Assembly: GCA_002423495.1 (NCBI GenBank)
Contig: DIWN01000038.1
Span: 1-39,008 of the forward strand
Origin: Anaerolineaceae bacterium UBA6105
GTDB lineage: Bacteria > Chloroflexota > Anaerolineae > Anaerolineales > Anaerolineaceae
Length of the DNA: 39,008 nucleotides
Reading direction: 5' to 3'
The translations under genes and the position numbers were made by a program. Under the pieces are notes generated by a model, which saw only the letters and a program-made list of their open reading frames with translations, did not search any database and was not told where the DNA came from. Positions 31,998 through 39,008 of this stretch are shown in pieces (position 1 is the first letter of the stretch; each line of letters begins with the position of its first letter).

Positions 31998-32768
31998 CTA
32001 CACTTTCACTGCCAGGCTTGCGGCAAAAAGACTGGTGTAATTCCCCAGGTGGTTCCCCGGATCGTTGTCCTCGTAGAAATCCTTGAGAAGAAAGCCAGCC
32101 TTGAGCTGACCTCCAATTTGCGCTTCGAGTGTGTGACTGAACTGATAACCCGTATCCATTGATAATTCCGCGCTGTTTTCCACTTCCACTCTGCCGTTAT
32201 AGGGCAGCTTGTGGCGCACAATCAATTGGGACTCGCGGTTATCGAGCGCCTCATCCTCAAACATATACAATACCGGATTGGTCCATCCTGCCATAAATAC
32301 CCCACCGTGCCGCAGCACGCGGTAGCACTCATTCCAGGTTGGCTGCAAGTCCTCGATATAGCAATTCGAGACCGGGTGAATGATCATATCAAAGCTCTCG
32401 CCTTTGAACGGAAAGGGCTGGGTCATATCGGCTTGCAGTGCCATCAGAGGGTAATTCTCGCGTTCTGCCACCATCCTTTCGGCCTGCAATTGACGCATGG
32501 AGTTATCCAAGATGGTCACGCTGTAGCCGTGGGCGGCCATCACAGGACCCTGCTGCCCACCACCGCTCGCCAATCCCAACACATCCTTACCCACCCCTTC
32601 AAACCAGCTGAGGGGAACCTTCTTCGTGGGAGTGAGAACGAATTCGATCGGATTGTTTTTGGCTTGCTGGAACTGTTCGGGGGTCAGGGGGATTGACCAG
32701 GTATTGTGTTCTTCGCTCCAGGCATCCCACATACGGGAGTTGTAGGCAATGTAATCCTGCATAACCAT
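31998..32768 (-). CDS. Class I SAM-dependent methyltransferase
   Basis: A 256-residue methyltransferase. Motif I is VLGLASGGGQQGPVMAAHG (near 63-81), followed by VTILDNSMRQL, ALQADMTQPFPF (motif II/III region), FDMIIHPVSNCYIEDL and YRVLRHGGVFMAGW. It resembles small-molecule methyltransferases of the Methyltransf_11 type. GAGAGG precedes the ATG. It is the last gene after the three C39-like genes, 12 bases behind the nearest, so it is probably in their operon, though no functional link is obvious. Substrate unknown. Confidence 0.85.
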   Translation of the reverse strand: MVMQDYIAYNSRMWDAWSEEHNTWSIPLTPEQFQQAKNNPIEFVLTPTKKVPLSWFEGVGKDVLGLASGGGQQGPVMAAHGYSVTILDNSMRQLQAERMVAERENYPLMALQADMTQPFPFKGESFDMIIHPVSNCYIEDLQPTWNECYRVLRHGGVFMAGWTNPVLYMFEDEALDNRESQLIVRHKLPYNGRVEVENSAELSMDTGYQFSHTLEAQIGGQLKAGFLLKDFYEDNDPGNHLGNYTSLFAASLAVKV

Positions 32769-32780
32769 ATCCTCTCTGAC

Positions 32781-34148
32781 TCAATCTACTTTTTCGCCCA
32801 ACGCGATCAGTTCCTCTTGCGCCACCCACCAGTCCGGATGCCAGAACAACGCCTGTTTGAAGCTTTCAATTGCCTCATCGCGAAAACCCAGTTTGACTTC
32901 GGCACGACCTTTCCAGACCCATGTTTCGGGGATGGCATCTTCGGGCGTTTTATCGAGGGTTTGCTTGGTCAGGGTATACAGATCCTGGTAGCGCTGCAAA
33001 TAGTAATAGGCGTAATAGGGACCGGTCTGATACCAGAGCATGCGCCACGGGCGTTCTTCTTCCTTGAGAGTCGCGTAAATGCGGAAAGCCTCATCATAAG
33101 ACTCTCCCGCGCACAGGTAATCGTTGAGTTCCACGCAAATTGAACCGCGGCTGTACCAGACAAAGAAGCGGTCCACTCCCTCACGCTCATAGAGCTGGCT
33201 GCTGACCAGGCCAAGCGTGTATTCCTTGTTATATTGAGCATCCATCTGAGCACCCAGGATGTCATAAACTTCCTGCTGGCGTTCATAGGGGAAGATGACC
33301 AGGTAGATGCGATCAAATTGCTCCCAATAACGGGTGATCTCGTCGTAGCTCATTTTGATCATACCCAGGTAGGTGTCGGGAATGGTCACTTCCTGAAGCT
33401 TGTCGTCATAGCCAACAATCAACCCGTAGTGCCCCATCCAGCCTTCGTGTCGGTCATCATAACCACGCTCAATGATCACCGGGAAGCCGGAAGCAACCAA
33501 GCGTTTCACCAGTTCGAGGTCTCCGCCATAGCGAACAATGCCATTGAGTTCTGTTTGTTCCTGCACATACCCGAGCATCTCATAGGGCATGACATTGCGA
33601 TCCTTGATAAAAGGTTTAAGCACTTCTTCAGTAGTTTTCTGTGTACCTTCCCATCCCCAGAAGCGCAAAGCCATCGCCAGGTTGGTTGGACCACAATTAT
33701 TGAAGCCCTGGTATTCCGGCTCGATGCCTTCGATCATTGCCGAAGCAGGCAGCGGTGGAAGCGGCGTGGGCACAAGTGTTGCTGTTGGGGTAATGGTAGG
33801 GGTGGATGTAAACGCAGCTGTGGGCTCGACAGTTGGCGTGTAAGTGGGTTGCGGAGTGACCGTAACGGTAGGTGCCATGGCAGTTAGCGTGGCAAAAACA
33901 CTGGCATCCAGGGTACCTCGCTGACTGGGCTCAAAGACTTCCGCAGCCGGCGGTTTGAAGAAATAGTAGATCCTGGCTCGCGCGCTTGCAAGATAGAAGT
34001 AGGCGCGGTCGTGAATGGCAGGAATCTGATAGAGACCTGCAAGCACAAGAAACCCAACCACTATGAGTGCAAGGTACATCCATGGTTTACGCCAGGCAGA
34101 GTTTGGTTTCAGACGCTGGCGAAGAGTTTGTTTAGCGTTCTTTCTCAT
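32781..34148 (-). CDS. Membrane-anchored C39-like peptidase with TPR (paralogue 3 of 3)
   Basis: A 455-residue protein: basic N-terminus, one membrane helix (about 22-40), a conserved juxtamembrane part (IPAIHDRAYFYLASARARIYYFF), a Thr/Pro-rich linker (about 90-133), a C39-like papain-fold domain (about 140-290) and TPR-like helices to the end (IPETWVWKGRAEVKLGFRDEAIESFKQAL). Catalytic residues expected for C39_2 peptidases are Cys152 in NNCGPTN, His240 in GWMGHYGLIVGYDD and Asp258 in IPDTYLG. It should act outside the membrane; substrate unknown. A TATAAT box ends 11 bases before the ATG (extended TGT form), so it may also be transcribed on its own. Confidence 0.85.
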   Translation of the reverse strand: MRKNAKQTLRQRLKPNSAWRKPWMYLALIVVGFLVLAGLYQIPAIHDRAYFYLASARARIYYFFKPPAAEVFEPSQRGTLDASVFATLTAMAPTVTVTPQPTYTPTVEPTAAFTSTPTITPTATLVPTPLPPLPASAMIEGIEPEYQGFNNCGPTNLAMALRFWGWEGTQKTTEEVLKPFIKDRNVMPYEMLGYVQEQTELNGIVRYGGDLELVKRLVASGFPVIIERGYDDRHEGWMGHYGLIVGYDDKLQEVTIPDTYLGMIKMSYDEITRYWEQFDRIYLVIFPYERQQEVYDILGAQMDAQYNKEYTLGLVSSQLYEREGVDRFFVWYSRGSICVELNDYLCAGESYDEAFRIYATLKEEERPWRMLWYQTGPYYAYYYLQRYQDLYTLTKQTLDKTPEDAIPETWVWKGRAEVKLGFRDEAIESFKQALFWHPDWWVAQEELIALGEKVD

Positions 34149-34159
34149 AACTAATTGGC

Positions 34160-34165
34160 ATTATA
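34160..34165 (-). promoter_or_regulatory. -10 box 11 bases before a start codon
   Basis: TATAAT on the minus strand, preceded by TGT (extended -10 form), with 11 bases to the ATG at 34148 and no Shine-Dalgarno sequence in between. A transcript starting about 7 bases downstream would have a leader of only a few bases. Confidence 0.45.
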
Positions 34166-34192
34166 ACAGTGCAAAAATTTTCCGATTTTTGC

Positions 34193-35518
34193 TCAGGGCT
34201 GCACGCCAAGCTCAGCCAAGCCCTCGAGAGGTAAAGCCCAATCAGGGTGATACTCGAGTGCTTTACGGTAATAAGAGATGGCATCATCGGTCATTTGCAA
34301 GGCTGCTGCCGCACGCCCAGCCCAATACCAACTTTCGGGCAGTTCCTTATTCAGGCTGTTGTTGATGGTCTGCATGGCAATATTCAAGCTATCCTGGTAG
34401 CGCCCGGTGTAATAGTAGGCTGGATAAACGCCCACCTGGTACCAGGTGATGCGCCAGGGACGCTCGCCAGGGGAAAGTTGGGAATAAACCGCAAACGCCT
34501 GGTCATACGCCAGCGCGGCTTCGATATAGTTCTGCATTTCAACTAAAATACTGCCCCGCGAGTACCAGGAAAAGAACAGTTCGCGCCCGCTTAACTCCTG
34601 GATGCGTGCAGTGACCTGATTGAGCGCGTTTTGCAAATTCACGTCAGGATCTGCATCCGGTCCGAGCAGCGCCAACACCTCAGCCTCACGCTCAGGTGGG
34701 TAGACGACCAGGTAAATGCCGTCAAAATGCGTCCAGTCGAGCATCAGATCATCATAACTGAGGCTCATGACCCCCAAAAGCGTATCCGGAATGCGGACCG
34801 TCTGCCTGGCGTCATCGTAGGCGGTCACAATACTGTAGTGCCCCATCCAGCCATCATCAGGATCCGTGTGACCGCGTTCCAGTAGAACGGGGTAACCGTG
34901 AGCAAGCAGGCGTTTGACGGTATCGACCGTGCCGCCGTAACGGATCAAGGCGGCCAGGTTCGTCTCCTCCATTACAAAATCGCGCATTTCGCTGAGCATC
35001 ACGTTGCGGTCATCCGCATGGGTTCTAAGACCGGCTCTGGTCACAGCCTGGGTAGTCGGCCAGCCCCAGAAGTTGAGGTTCATCGAGAGATTGGCGGGTC
35101 CGCAGTTATTGAAGGTTTGGTATTCCAGCCCCATGCCATCCAACTCAAAAGCAGCGGGAACTGGAACGAGAGTGGGAGAAGGTTCGGGCGTAGCAGTTGG
35201 CTGCGCGGGGTCGCCTCCTGGCGCCGGGGTTTGCTCCGGCACGGGCGTCTGAGTGGGTGCCATAATCGTAAGTGTGGCCAGCACGCTCGCGTCGAGCGTG
35301 CCCTGTTGGGATGGACCGAAAACATTTTCGGTTGGCGGATTGAAGCGATAGTAGATGCTTGAATACAGGTTAAGCACGCGTATTTCCACGGCTGGAATTT
35401 GCATCGCGATAAATCCCAGCAAACTCAAAATTACAATGATTGCAAGATAGGGCCAGGGCTTGCGCCACGGAGAGCGCTTTCCAAGAGTATTTTTAAAGTG
35501 TTTTTTGGTTGCTGACAT
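34193..35518 (-). CDS. Membrane-anchored C39-like peptidase with TPR (paralogue 2 of 3)
   Basis: A 441-residue paralogue with the same layout: membrane helix (about 24-41), juxtamembrane ending SIYYRFNPP, a Thr/Pro/Gly-rich linker (about 86-120), C39-like domain with Cys139 in NNCGPANLSMNLNFWGW, His227 in GWMGHYSIVTAYDD and Asp245 in IPDTLLG, and C-terminal TPR-like helices (LPESWYWAGRAAAALQMTDDAISYYRKAL). The juxtamembrane part is less like the other two (AVEIRVLNLYSS instead of AIHDRAYFYV), so it seems the most diverged copy. It lies 29 bases from the upstream paralogue. Confidence 0.85.
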   Translation of the reverse strand: MSATKKHFKNTLGKRSPWRKPWPYLAIIVILSLLGFIAMQIPAVEIRVLNLYSSIYYRFNPPTENVFGPSQQGTLDASVLATLTIMAPTQTPVPEQTPAPGGDPAQPTATPEPSPTLVPVPAAFELDGMGLEYQTFNNCGPANLSMNLNFWGWPTTQAVTRAGLRTHADDRNVMLSEMRDFVMEETNLAALIRYGGTVDTVKRLLAHGYPVLLERGHTDPDDGWMGHYSIVTAYDDARQTVRIPDTLLGVMSLSYDDLMLDWTHFDGIYLVVYPPEREAEVLALLGPDADPDVNLQNALNQVTARIQELSGRELFFSWYSRGSILVEMQNYIEAALAYDQAFAVYSQLSPGERPWRITWYQVGVYPAYYYTGRYQDSLNIAMQTINNSLNKELPESWYWAGRAAAALQMTDDAISYYRKALEYHPDWALPLEGLAELGVQP

Positions 35519-35547
35519 AATGTCTCTTCAATTTTTTGGTTTTAAGG

Positions 35548-36885
35548 TTAGGGTTCAACGCCAAGGGCTTCAAGCTCAGCCACGGCAGGGGGCCAGCCAG
35601 GATGCCATTGCAAGGCGCGTTTGAAATCGAAAATGGCAGTCTGGGTATTGCCCAAAGCAACGTTAGCACGACCGCTCCACAAAAATGTTTCGGGCAGAGC
35701 TGCTGTGCTGGCGTCTGTTATCGTTTTATAGGTAAGGCTGACAACGTCCTTGTATCTGCCGGTGTAATAATAGGCTTCGTAAGGACCAACCTGATACCAG
35801 AGCATGCGCCAAGGGCGGTCGTCCACCGGCAGCCAGCCGTAGACCTCAAAAGCTTTATCAAAGGCTTCGGCGGCGTTGACGTAGTCTTTCTTCATGACCA
35901 GCAGTTCACCGAGGCTATAATAGGCGAAGTATTGCTCAGAACGAGCGACTGTTTCAGACCGGTCCCGGAAGAGTTCCAGGGTGGTATCCAGGTTATATTC
36001 AGGGTCAGCATGCTTTCCAAGCAGCCCCATTACGATTTCGCGCTCATCCGGAGGGAAAATAACCAGGTAAGTACCCGAGAATTCGTCCCATAACTTCTGG
36101 AGCGTGTTGTAATCCACCCAGATGTTGCCGTTGACGGTGTCGGGGATGTGGACGGCATTTTGCGCGTCATCATAACCGTCAACGACGCCATAATGCCCCA
36201 TCCAGCCTTTCCATTCATCATCAATATTTACGTAACCGCGTTCCACCAACACGGGATAACCGGCGGCTACCAGGCGTTTGAGCAAATCAACAGTGCCACC
36301 AAAACGCAGGACAACATCCAGTTGGGTGTTCTCCTGCACATAGGCAAGCATTTCCTGGGGAGTGACGTTGAGGTCTTCGAGGCGCGGTTTGACCACCTGC
36401 TCGATGTCAATCTGCTCGCCGACCCAGCCCCAATAGCGCAGAGCAAGGGTAAGATTGGTGGGACCACAGCTATTCAAACGTTGATACTCCTGCACGACAC
36501 CCTCAAGCTGAACCGCCGCAGGAATGGATGTGGGGTTTGGCGTGGGAGAAACAATGACTGTATTCTCAGGAGTGGTTCCTGCTGTAGGTTCGGGTGTGTA
36601 AGTAGTCGTGGGGGTGGGGATAAGCGCTGTAAGGGTGGCGGCAACATTCGCGTCAGGGGTGGATTTCTGGGAAGGGTTGAAGGTAGATGCGGCCGGGGGT
36701 CTGAAGAAATAATAGATGCGGGAACGCAGCGTGGTCACGTAAAAATACGCGCGGTCGTGGATCGCGGGAACCTGGTAAAGCGCAAACAGCACCACTGCTC
36801 CAACGAGCAGGATGCCAAGGATGATCAGCCAAACCGGACGTTTGCGGTTTGCGGGTATTTTGATAATTCTCTTTTCTTCAGCCAT
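35548..36885 (-). CDS. Membrane-anchored C39-like peptidase with TPR (paralogue 1 of 3)
   Basis: A 445-residue paralogue and first gene of the group. It has a membrane helix (about 19-37), VPAIHDRAYFYVTTLRSRIYYFF, a Thr/Pro linker (about 90-122), a C39-like domain with Cys140 in LNSCGPTNLTLALRYWGW, His231 in GWMGHYGVVDGYDD and Asp249 in IPDTVNG, then TPR-like helices (LPETFLWSGRANVALGNTQTAIFDFKRAL). The catalytic triad looks whole, so an active protease is possible. Without bacteriocin leaders or ABC exporter domains it is not a standard C39 bacteriocin peptidase. It is divergent from the FmdB-like gene. Confidence 0.85.
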   Translation of the reverse strand: MAEEKRIIKIPANRKRPVWLIILGILLVGAVVLFALYQVPAIHDRAYFYVTTLRSRIYYFFRPPAASTFNPSQKSTPDANVAATLTALIPTPTTTYTPEPTAGTTPENTVIVSPTPNPTSIPAAVQLEGVVQEYQRLNSCGPTNLTLALRYWGWVGEQIDIEQVVKPRLEDLNVTPQEMLAYVQENTQLDVVLRFGGTVDLLKRLVAAGYPVLVERGYVNIDDEWKGWMGHYGVVDGYDDAQNAVHIPDTVNGNIWVDYNTLQKLWDEFSGTYLVIFPPDEREIVMGLLGKHADPEYNLDTTLELFRDRSETVARSEQYFAYYSLGELLVMKKDYVNAAEAFDKAFEVYGWLPVDDRPWRMLWYQVGPYEAYYYTGRYKDVVSLTYKTITDASTAALPETFLWSGRANVALGNTQTAIFDFKRALQWHPGWPPAVAELEALGVEP

Positions 36886-36895
36886 ACAGGCTTCG

Positions 36896-36901
36896 ATTAT
36901 A
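36896..36901 (-). promoter_or_regulatory. -10 box of the C39-like operon
   Basis: TATAAT on the minus strand ends 10 bases before the ATG at 36885. No Shine-Dalgarno sequence or convincing -35 box is visible. The spacing is nearly the same as at the MBOAT and third C39-like genes. Confidence 0.45.
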
Positions 36902-37047
36902 TCGCAAGACAGATTAGGTAATTCTTGTGTGTCGGGTTTTTAAAACTTAGAATCGGTTTGATTCATTCAGAAGCATTTCGTTGGAACCTGATCTGATATA
37001 AATCTAATGCATAAGCAGTAAGATGTTTCTAGGTCATTTTGTGGTAC

Positions 37048-37053
37048 TATAAT
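37048..37053 (+). promoter_or_regulatory. -10 box of the FmdB-like gene
   Basis: A perfect TATAAT on the plus strand, 29 bases before the ATG at 37083. A weak TTTCTA lies about 16 bases upstream as a possible -35 element. AGGAGA at 37065-37070 is the nearest Shine-Dalgarno-like sequence but stands 12 bases from the ATG. Confidence 0.45.
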
Positions 37054-37082
37054 GACTCTTGACCAGGAGAAGTAAGTAGAAC

Positions 37083-37394
37083 ATGCCAATTTACAGTTAT
37101 AAATGCGAGAATTGCGGTTATTATTTCGATCAATTCCAACATTTCACCGATGATCCCCTCACCGTTTGCCCCAATTGCAACACGGTCGCGTTGCGCAAGG
37201 TCTACCAGCCGGTAGGCATTGTTTTCAAGGGTAAGGGATTTTACGCCACCGACAACCGCTCGCCATCCGGGCAGAAGTACAGCCATAAGTCTGAAGGCGA
37301 AAGCGGCAATGGCTCCAAACCGCCCTCAGAGAGTAAGACGGAGGGCTCGTCGAAAGAGCCTGCCAAAGCAAGCACAACCACAACCGCCGAATAG
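37083..37394 (+). CDS. FmdB-type zinc-ribbon protein
   Basis: A 103-residue protein. The N-terminal zinc ribbon has CENCGYYF (C8, C11) and VCPNCNT (CxxC) in the standard FmdB/CxxC_CXXC_SSSS arrangement, MPIYSYKCENCG-x-F, followed by KVYQPVGIVFKGKGFYATDNR. The last 40 residues are Ser/Lys/Glu-rich and disordered (EGESGNGSKPPSES). FmdB-like proteins are small regulators or metal-binding proteins with little known function. It is monocistronic: its stop codon lies inside its own terminator hairpin. Confidence 0.9.
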   Translation: MPIYSYKCENCGYYFDQFQHFTDDPLTVCPNCNTVALRKVYQPVGIVFKGKGFYATDNRSPSGQKYSHKSEGESGNGSKPPSESKTEGSSKEPAKASTTTTAE

Positions 37395-37407
37395 GCGGTT
37401 TTTTTAT
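37382..37407 (+). terminator. Intrinsic terminator of the FmdB-like gene
   Basis: A perfect 7-bp stem AACCGCC/GGCGGTT (37382-37388 and 37394-37400) with loop GAATA, followed at once by six T residues and ATT. The stop codon TAG lies in the loop/right arm. Confidence 0.88.
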
Positions 37408-37410
37408 TAC

Positions 37411-37595
37411 GGCTTATGCCGTACCGGTGTCTTATCTTGATCGTACCGGCGTCCTCGCCGAGTATGCGATTTGACCGATAGGTCTCCAGTGTTTTTGTAA
37501 AAAGGATGAAGCCTCCGGCTATTGCGTGTGCTCGGTCAGGAGACCGGCACAATCAAGATTAGTTCGCGTGCCCGGTCAAAGACTGGCATAATCCA
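37411..37595. repeat. Composite four-hairpin repeat, left of the RAYT gene
   Basis: One full unit of the family seen at 31.3-32.0 kb: half-copy of hairpin 1 (from about 37419), full hairpin 1 at 37443-37465, hairpin 2 (GACC-GATA-GGTC, 37473-37484), hairpin 3 (AGCC-TCC-GGCT, 37510-37520), hairpin 4 (37534-37545), then a degenerate second hairpin 4 near 37573. Bases 37505-37557 are identical to 38178-38230, and the match continues with few changes to 37582. The RAYT stop codon falls inside this repeat. Confidence 0.88.
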
Positions 37596-38121
37596 GGGTG
37601 ATTGGAACTTGTCCTTTTTCCCCAAACAGCCAAAACTTTGCCGATGAATGTAACCAATGCTCAGGTAAATCCACAAACCCTGCTCGAACAGGATTATTGT
37701 GTATGTAGGATAGCTTTTGCTCAAAGAATTCTTGATTTACGACAGCTTCAGCATGCCAACCAGACTGCCAAACCCGCCTCTCCCTGTCAGTTTCAGCCGC
37801 GTTCCGTAAGATATATGACCAGGAAGTTGGGTAAGAATTGTCAATTAATGCAGCGATTTTATGACCAGTAAATGATCGGAACTCACTTATAGTTTTATGT
37901 AACCTTTGATTATCATTCGTCTCATTCGAAAGAATGGCATGAATGTGATTTGGCATAATCACGTATCCGTGGATTTTCAAGCCTTTGCTATCTGAGCAAA
38001 ACACTAAGCTTTCGGTAATTATCTCCGCAAAAGTTGGCTTCACAAAAACTGGTAGCCAGTCAACAACTGTAAATGTCAAGAAATAGGTTGATATTCCATA
38101 TTTGAAGAGATATCTGTCCAT
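37576..38121 (-). CDS. REP-associated tyrosine transposase (RAYT, Y1_Tnp family)
   Basis: A 181-residue single-strand DNA transposase. It has STYFLTFTVVDWLPVF near the start, the HUH motif in GYVIMPNHIHAIL (His-x-His), the FRSFTGHKI helix, and the catalytic Tyr region KLSYIHNNPVRAGFV, ending WLHSSAKFW. Length and motifs are those of a complete RAYT, which lack the large partner genes of IS200/IS605 elements and cut or move REP hairpins. It is flanked by direct copies of a multi-hairpin repeat, with its stop codon inside the left one, which supports these repeats as its substrate. It appears intact, with no frameshift. Confidence 0.9.
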   Translation of the reverse strand: MDRYLFKYGISTYFLTFTVVDWLPVFVKPTFAEIITESLVFCSDSKGLKIHGYVIMPNHIHAILSNETNDNQRLHKTISEFRSFTGHKIAALIDNSYPTSWSYILRNAAETDRERRVWQSGWHAEAVVNQEFFEQKLSYIHNNPVRAGFVDLPEHWLHSSAKFWLFGEKGQVPITLDYASL

Positions 38122-38159
38122 CGCAATTGATTATATTCCAAAAGAATTCAGTTTTGCAT

Positions 38160-38415
38160 AGTTCAAGATCGAAATAAGATGAAGCCTCCGGCTATTGCGT
38201 GTGCTCGGTCAGGAGACCGGCACAATCAAGGTTGGTTCGTGTGCACGGTCAAAGAACAGCACAGTCAAGCCTGGTGATCGTACCAGCGTCTTATCTTGAT
38301 CGTACCGGCGTCCCCGCCGAGTACGGGGTTTGACCGACAGGTCTCCAAAATTTCATGGTAAATCAGGAAGCCTCCGGCTAGTTCGTGTGCTCGGTCAGGA
38401 GACCGGCACAATCAC
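38160..38415. repeat. Composite four-hairpin repeats, right of the RAYT gene
   Basis: Order: hairpin 3 (38183-38193), hairpin 4 (38207-38218), degenerate hairpin 4 (near 38247), half hairpin 1 (from 38276), full hairpin 1 (38302-38324), hairpin 2 (GACC-GACA-GGTC, 38332-38343), hairpin 3 (38369-38379), hairpin 4 (38393-38404). The first part (38178-38255) is a direct repeat of 37505-37582 on the other side of the RAYT gene. Confidence 0.88.
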
Positions 38416-38423
38416 CCTTTTGA

Positions 38424-38458
38424 TAAAAAACAGGCTGGGGCGGCAAGCCGCCCCAGCC
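38424..38458 (-). terminator. Intrinsic terminator of the vWA gene
   Basis: An 11-bp GC-rich stem (38433-38443 with 38448-38458) and a CAAG/CTTG loop. In the minus direction it is followed by TG and six T residues. It lies about 28 bases after the stop of the vWA gene. Confidence 0.85.
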
Positions 38459-38486
38459 CAACCCCTTTACCCCCTCATAACCCCCA

Positions 38487-39008
38487 CTATTTGGCGCGTT
38501 TATTGTCCTCGTCGAGCTTTTCCTTCCAGTCCGCCGGCAGTGGAGCGCCGGAGCGCATCGCGCTGATGGCAACATTGAGCGAGTCATACTGCACCCGCAC
38601 CCCCTGGCCATCCTTGACGTAGTTCGAAGCCCGGTGGCTCTCGATGCCAATGCTGCCTGCCGCCGCTTGCGCGTCGATATCGGCACCCAGGAAGAGGAAT
38701 TCCCAGCCTTCCTTTTTGCAGTCCTCAATCATCTTGTGCAGCATCGCGGCGTTTGTTTCGCGCGAGCTGTTTTCGTAACCATCGGTGGTGATGACCATGA
38801 TGACCTTGTCTGCCCGTCCCTCCGGCTTTGTTTTCTTCTGGACATTCACAATCTTGTGGATGCCAAGGGCAACAGCATCATACAGTGCCGTGCTGCCGCG
38901 CACAAAGTAATCCTTATCAGTCAGGGGCATGATATCCTGCAAGTTGATGCGGTCATGCAGCACTTCGAAGAAGTTATCGAACAGGATGGTGGTCACGCGG
39001 GTTTCCCC
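38487..39008 (-). CDS. von Willebrand factor A domain protein (partial, start beyond window)
   Basis: The frame is open to the end of the window, so the N-terminus, including the first MIDAS motif (DxSxS), is missing. The visible part has TTILFDNFFEVLHD, then GSTALYDAVALGIHKIV with the MIDAS Thr, and VIMVITTDGYENSS with the MIDAS Asp, followed by MLHKMIEDCKKEGWEFLFLGADIDAQAAAGSIGI. The in-frame GTG at 38996 is internal rather than a start. It resembles cytoplasmic VWA proteins of the YegL/TerY type; the partner is unknown. It ends in its own strong terminator. Confidence 0.85.
   Translation of the reverse strand, partial: GETRVTTILFDNFFEVLHDRINLQDIMPLTDKDYFVRGSTALYDAVALGIHKIVNVQKKTKPEGRADKVIMVITTDGYENSSRETNAAMLHKMIEDCKKEGWEFLFLGADIDAQAAAGSIGIESHRASNYVKDGQGVRVQYDSLNVAISAMRSGAPLPADWKEKLDEDNKRAK

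Noticed and set aside
36148..36921. 257-codon plus-strand frame opposite the first C39-like gene
   Set aside because: Rich in Arg/Gly/Cys without motifs, lies fully against a gene with a complete domain layout, and runs into its promoter.

Overview
The window looks like a chromosomal contig from an uncultured Chloroflexota bacterium, most likely Anaerolineae. The signs are moderate GC, secreted proteins with long Thr/Pro-rich (TPTPT-type) linkers next to a single membrane anchor, a CAP-LysM protein, C39-like peptidases carrying TPR, and a short SufS-SufE pair. The taxonomic call is inference from protein style; there is no rRNA or tRNA in the window.

Layout. 1-365: intergenic repeats. 366-1802: secreted CAP/LysM protein. 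1986-10494 (minus): a probable seven-gene operon MBOAT acyltransferase > SGNH (AlgJ/AlgX-like) protein > AMP-ligase > acyl carrier protein > small membrane protein > kinase-like/methyltransferase protein > membrane alkaline-phosphatase-superfamily transferase. It resembles a Dlt- or alginate-acetylation-type machine that activates an acyl group, loads it on a carrier protein, moves it across the membrane and places it on a surface glycan. 10637-14486 (plus): sugar-nucleotide epimerase, RgpF-like rhamnan protein, GT2. 14479-21273 (minus): Wzm-Wzt exporter, complete dTDP-L-rhamnose pathway (rfbC-B-A-D), a GT and a two-repeat YPDV-motif protein. Together 2-21 kb reads as one locus for making, exporting and decorating a rhamnose-containing surface polysaccharide.

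21.5-28.9 kb: membrane-anchored rhodanese, another GT2, a CHAD protein, two tandem thymidylate-kinase-like proteins (one with a Walker A Lys-to-Arg change), PhoU, and a PhoR/PhoB-type two-component pair, suggesting a phosphate or polyphosphate theme. 29.1-31.3 kb: sufS, sufE and a dicluster ferredoxin-like protein.

31.3-38.5 kb: a 0.7-kb array of a composite four-hairpin repeat, a methyltransferase, three tandem paralogous membrane-anchored C39-like/TPR proteins, an FmdB-type zinc ribbon protein, and a RAYT (REP-associated tyrosine transposase) gene set between near-identical copies of the same composite repeat. The window ends inside a von Willebrand A protein. The most unusual items are the RAYT/multi-hairpin repeat system, the decoration operon with its kinase-like methyltransferase, the paired TMK-like proteins, and the C39 triplication.
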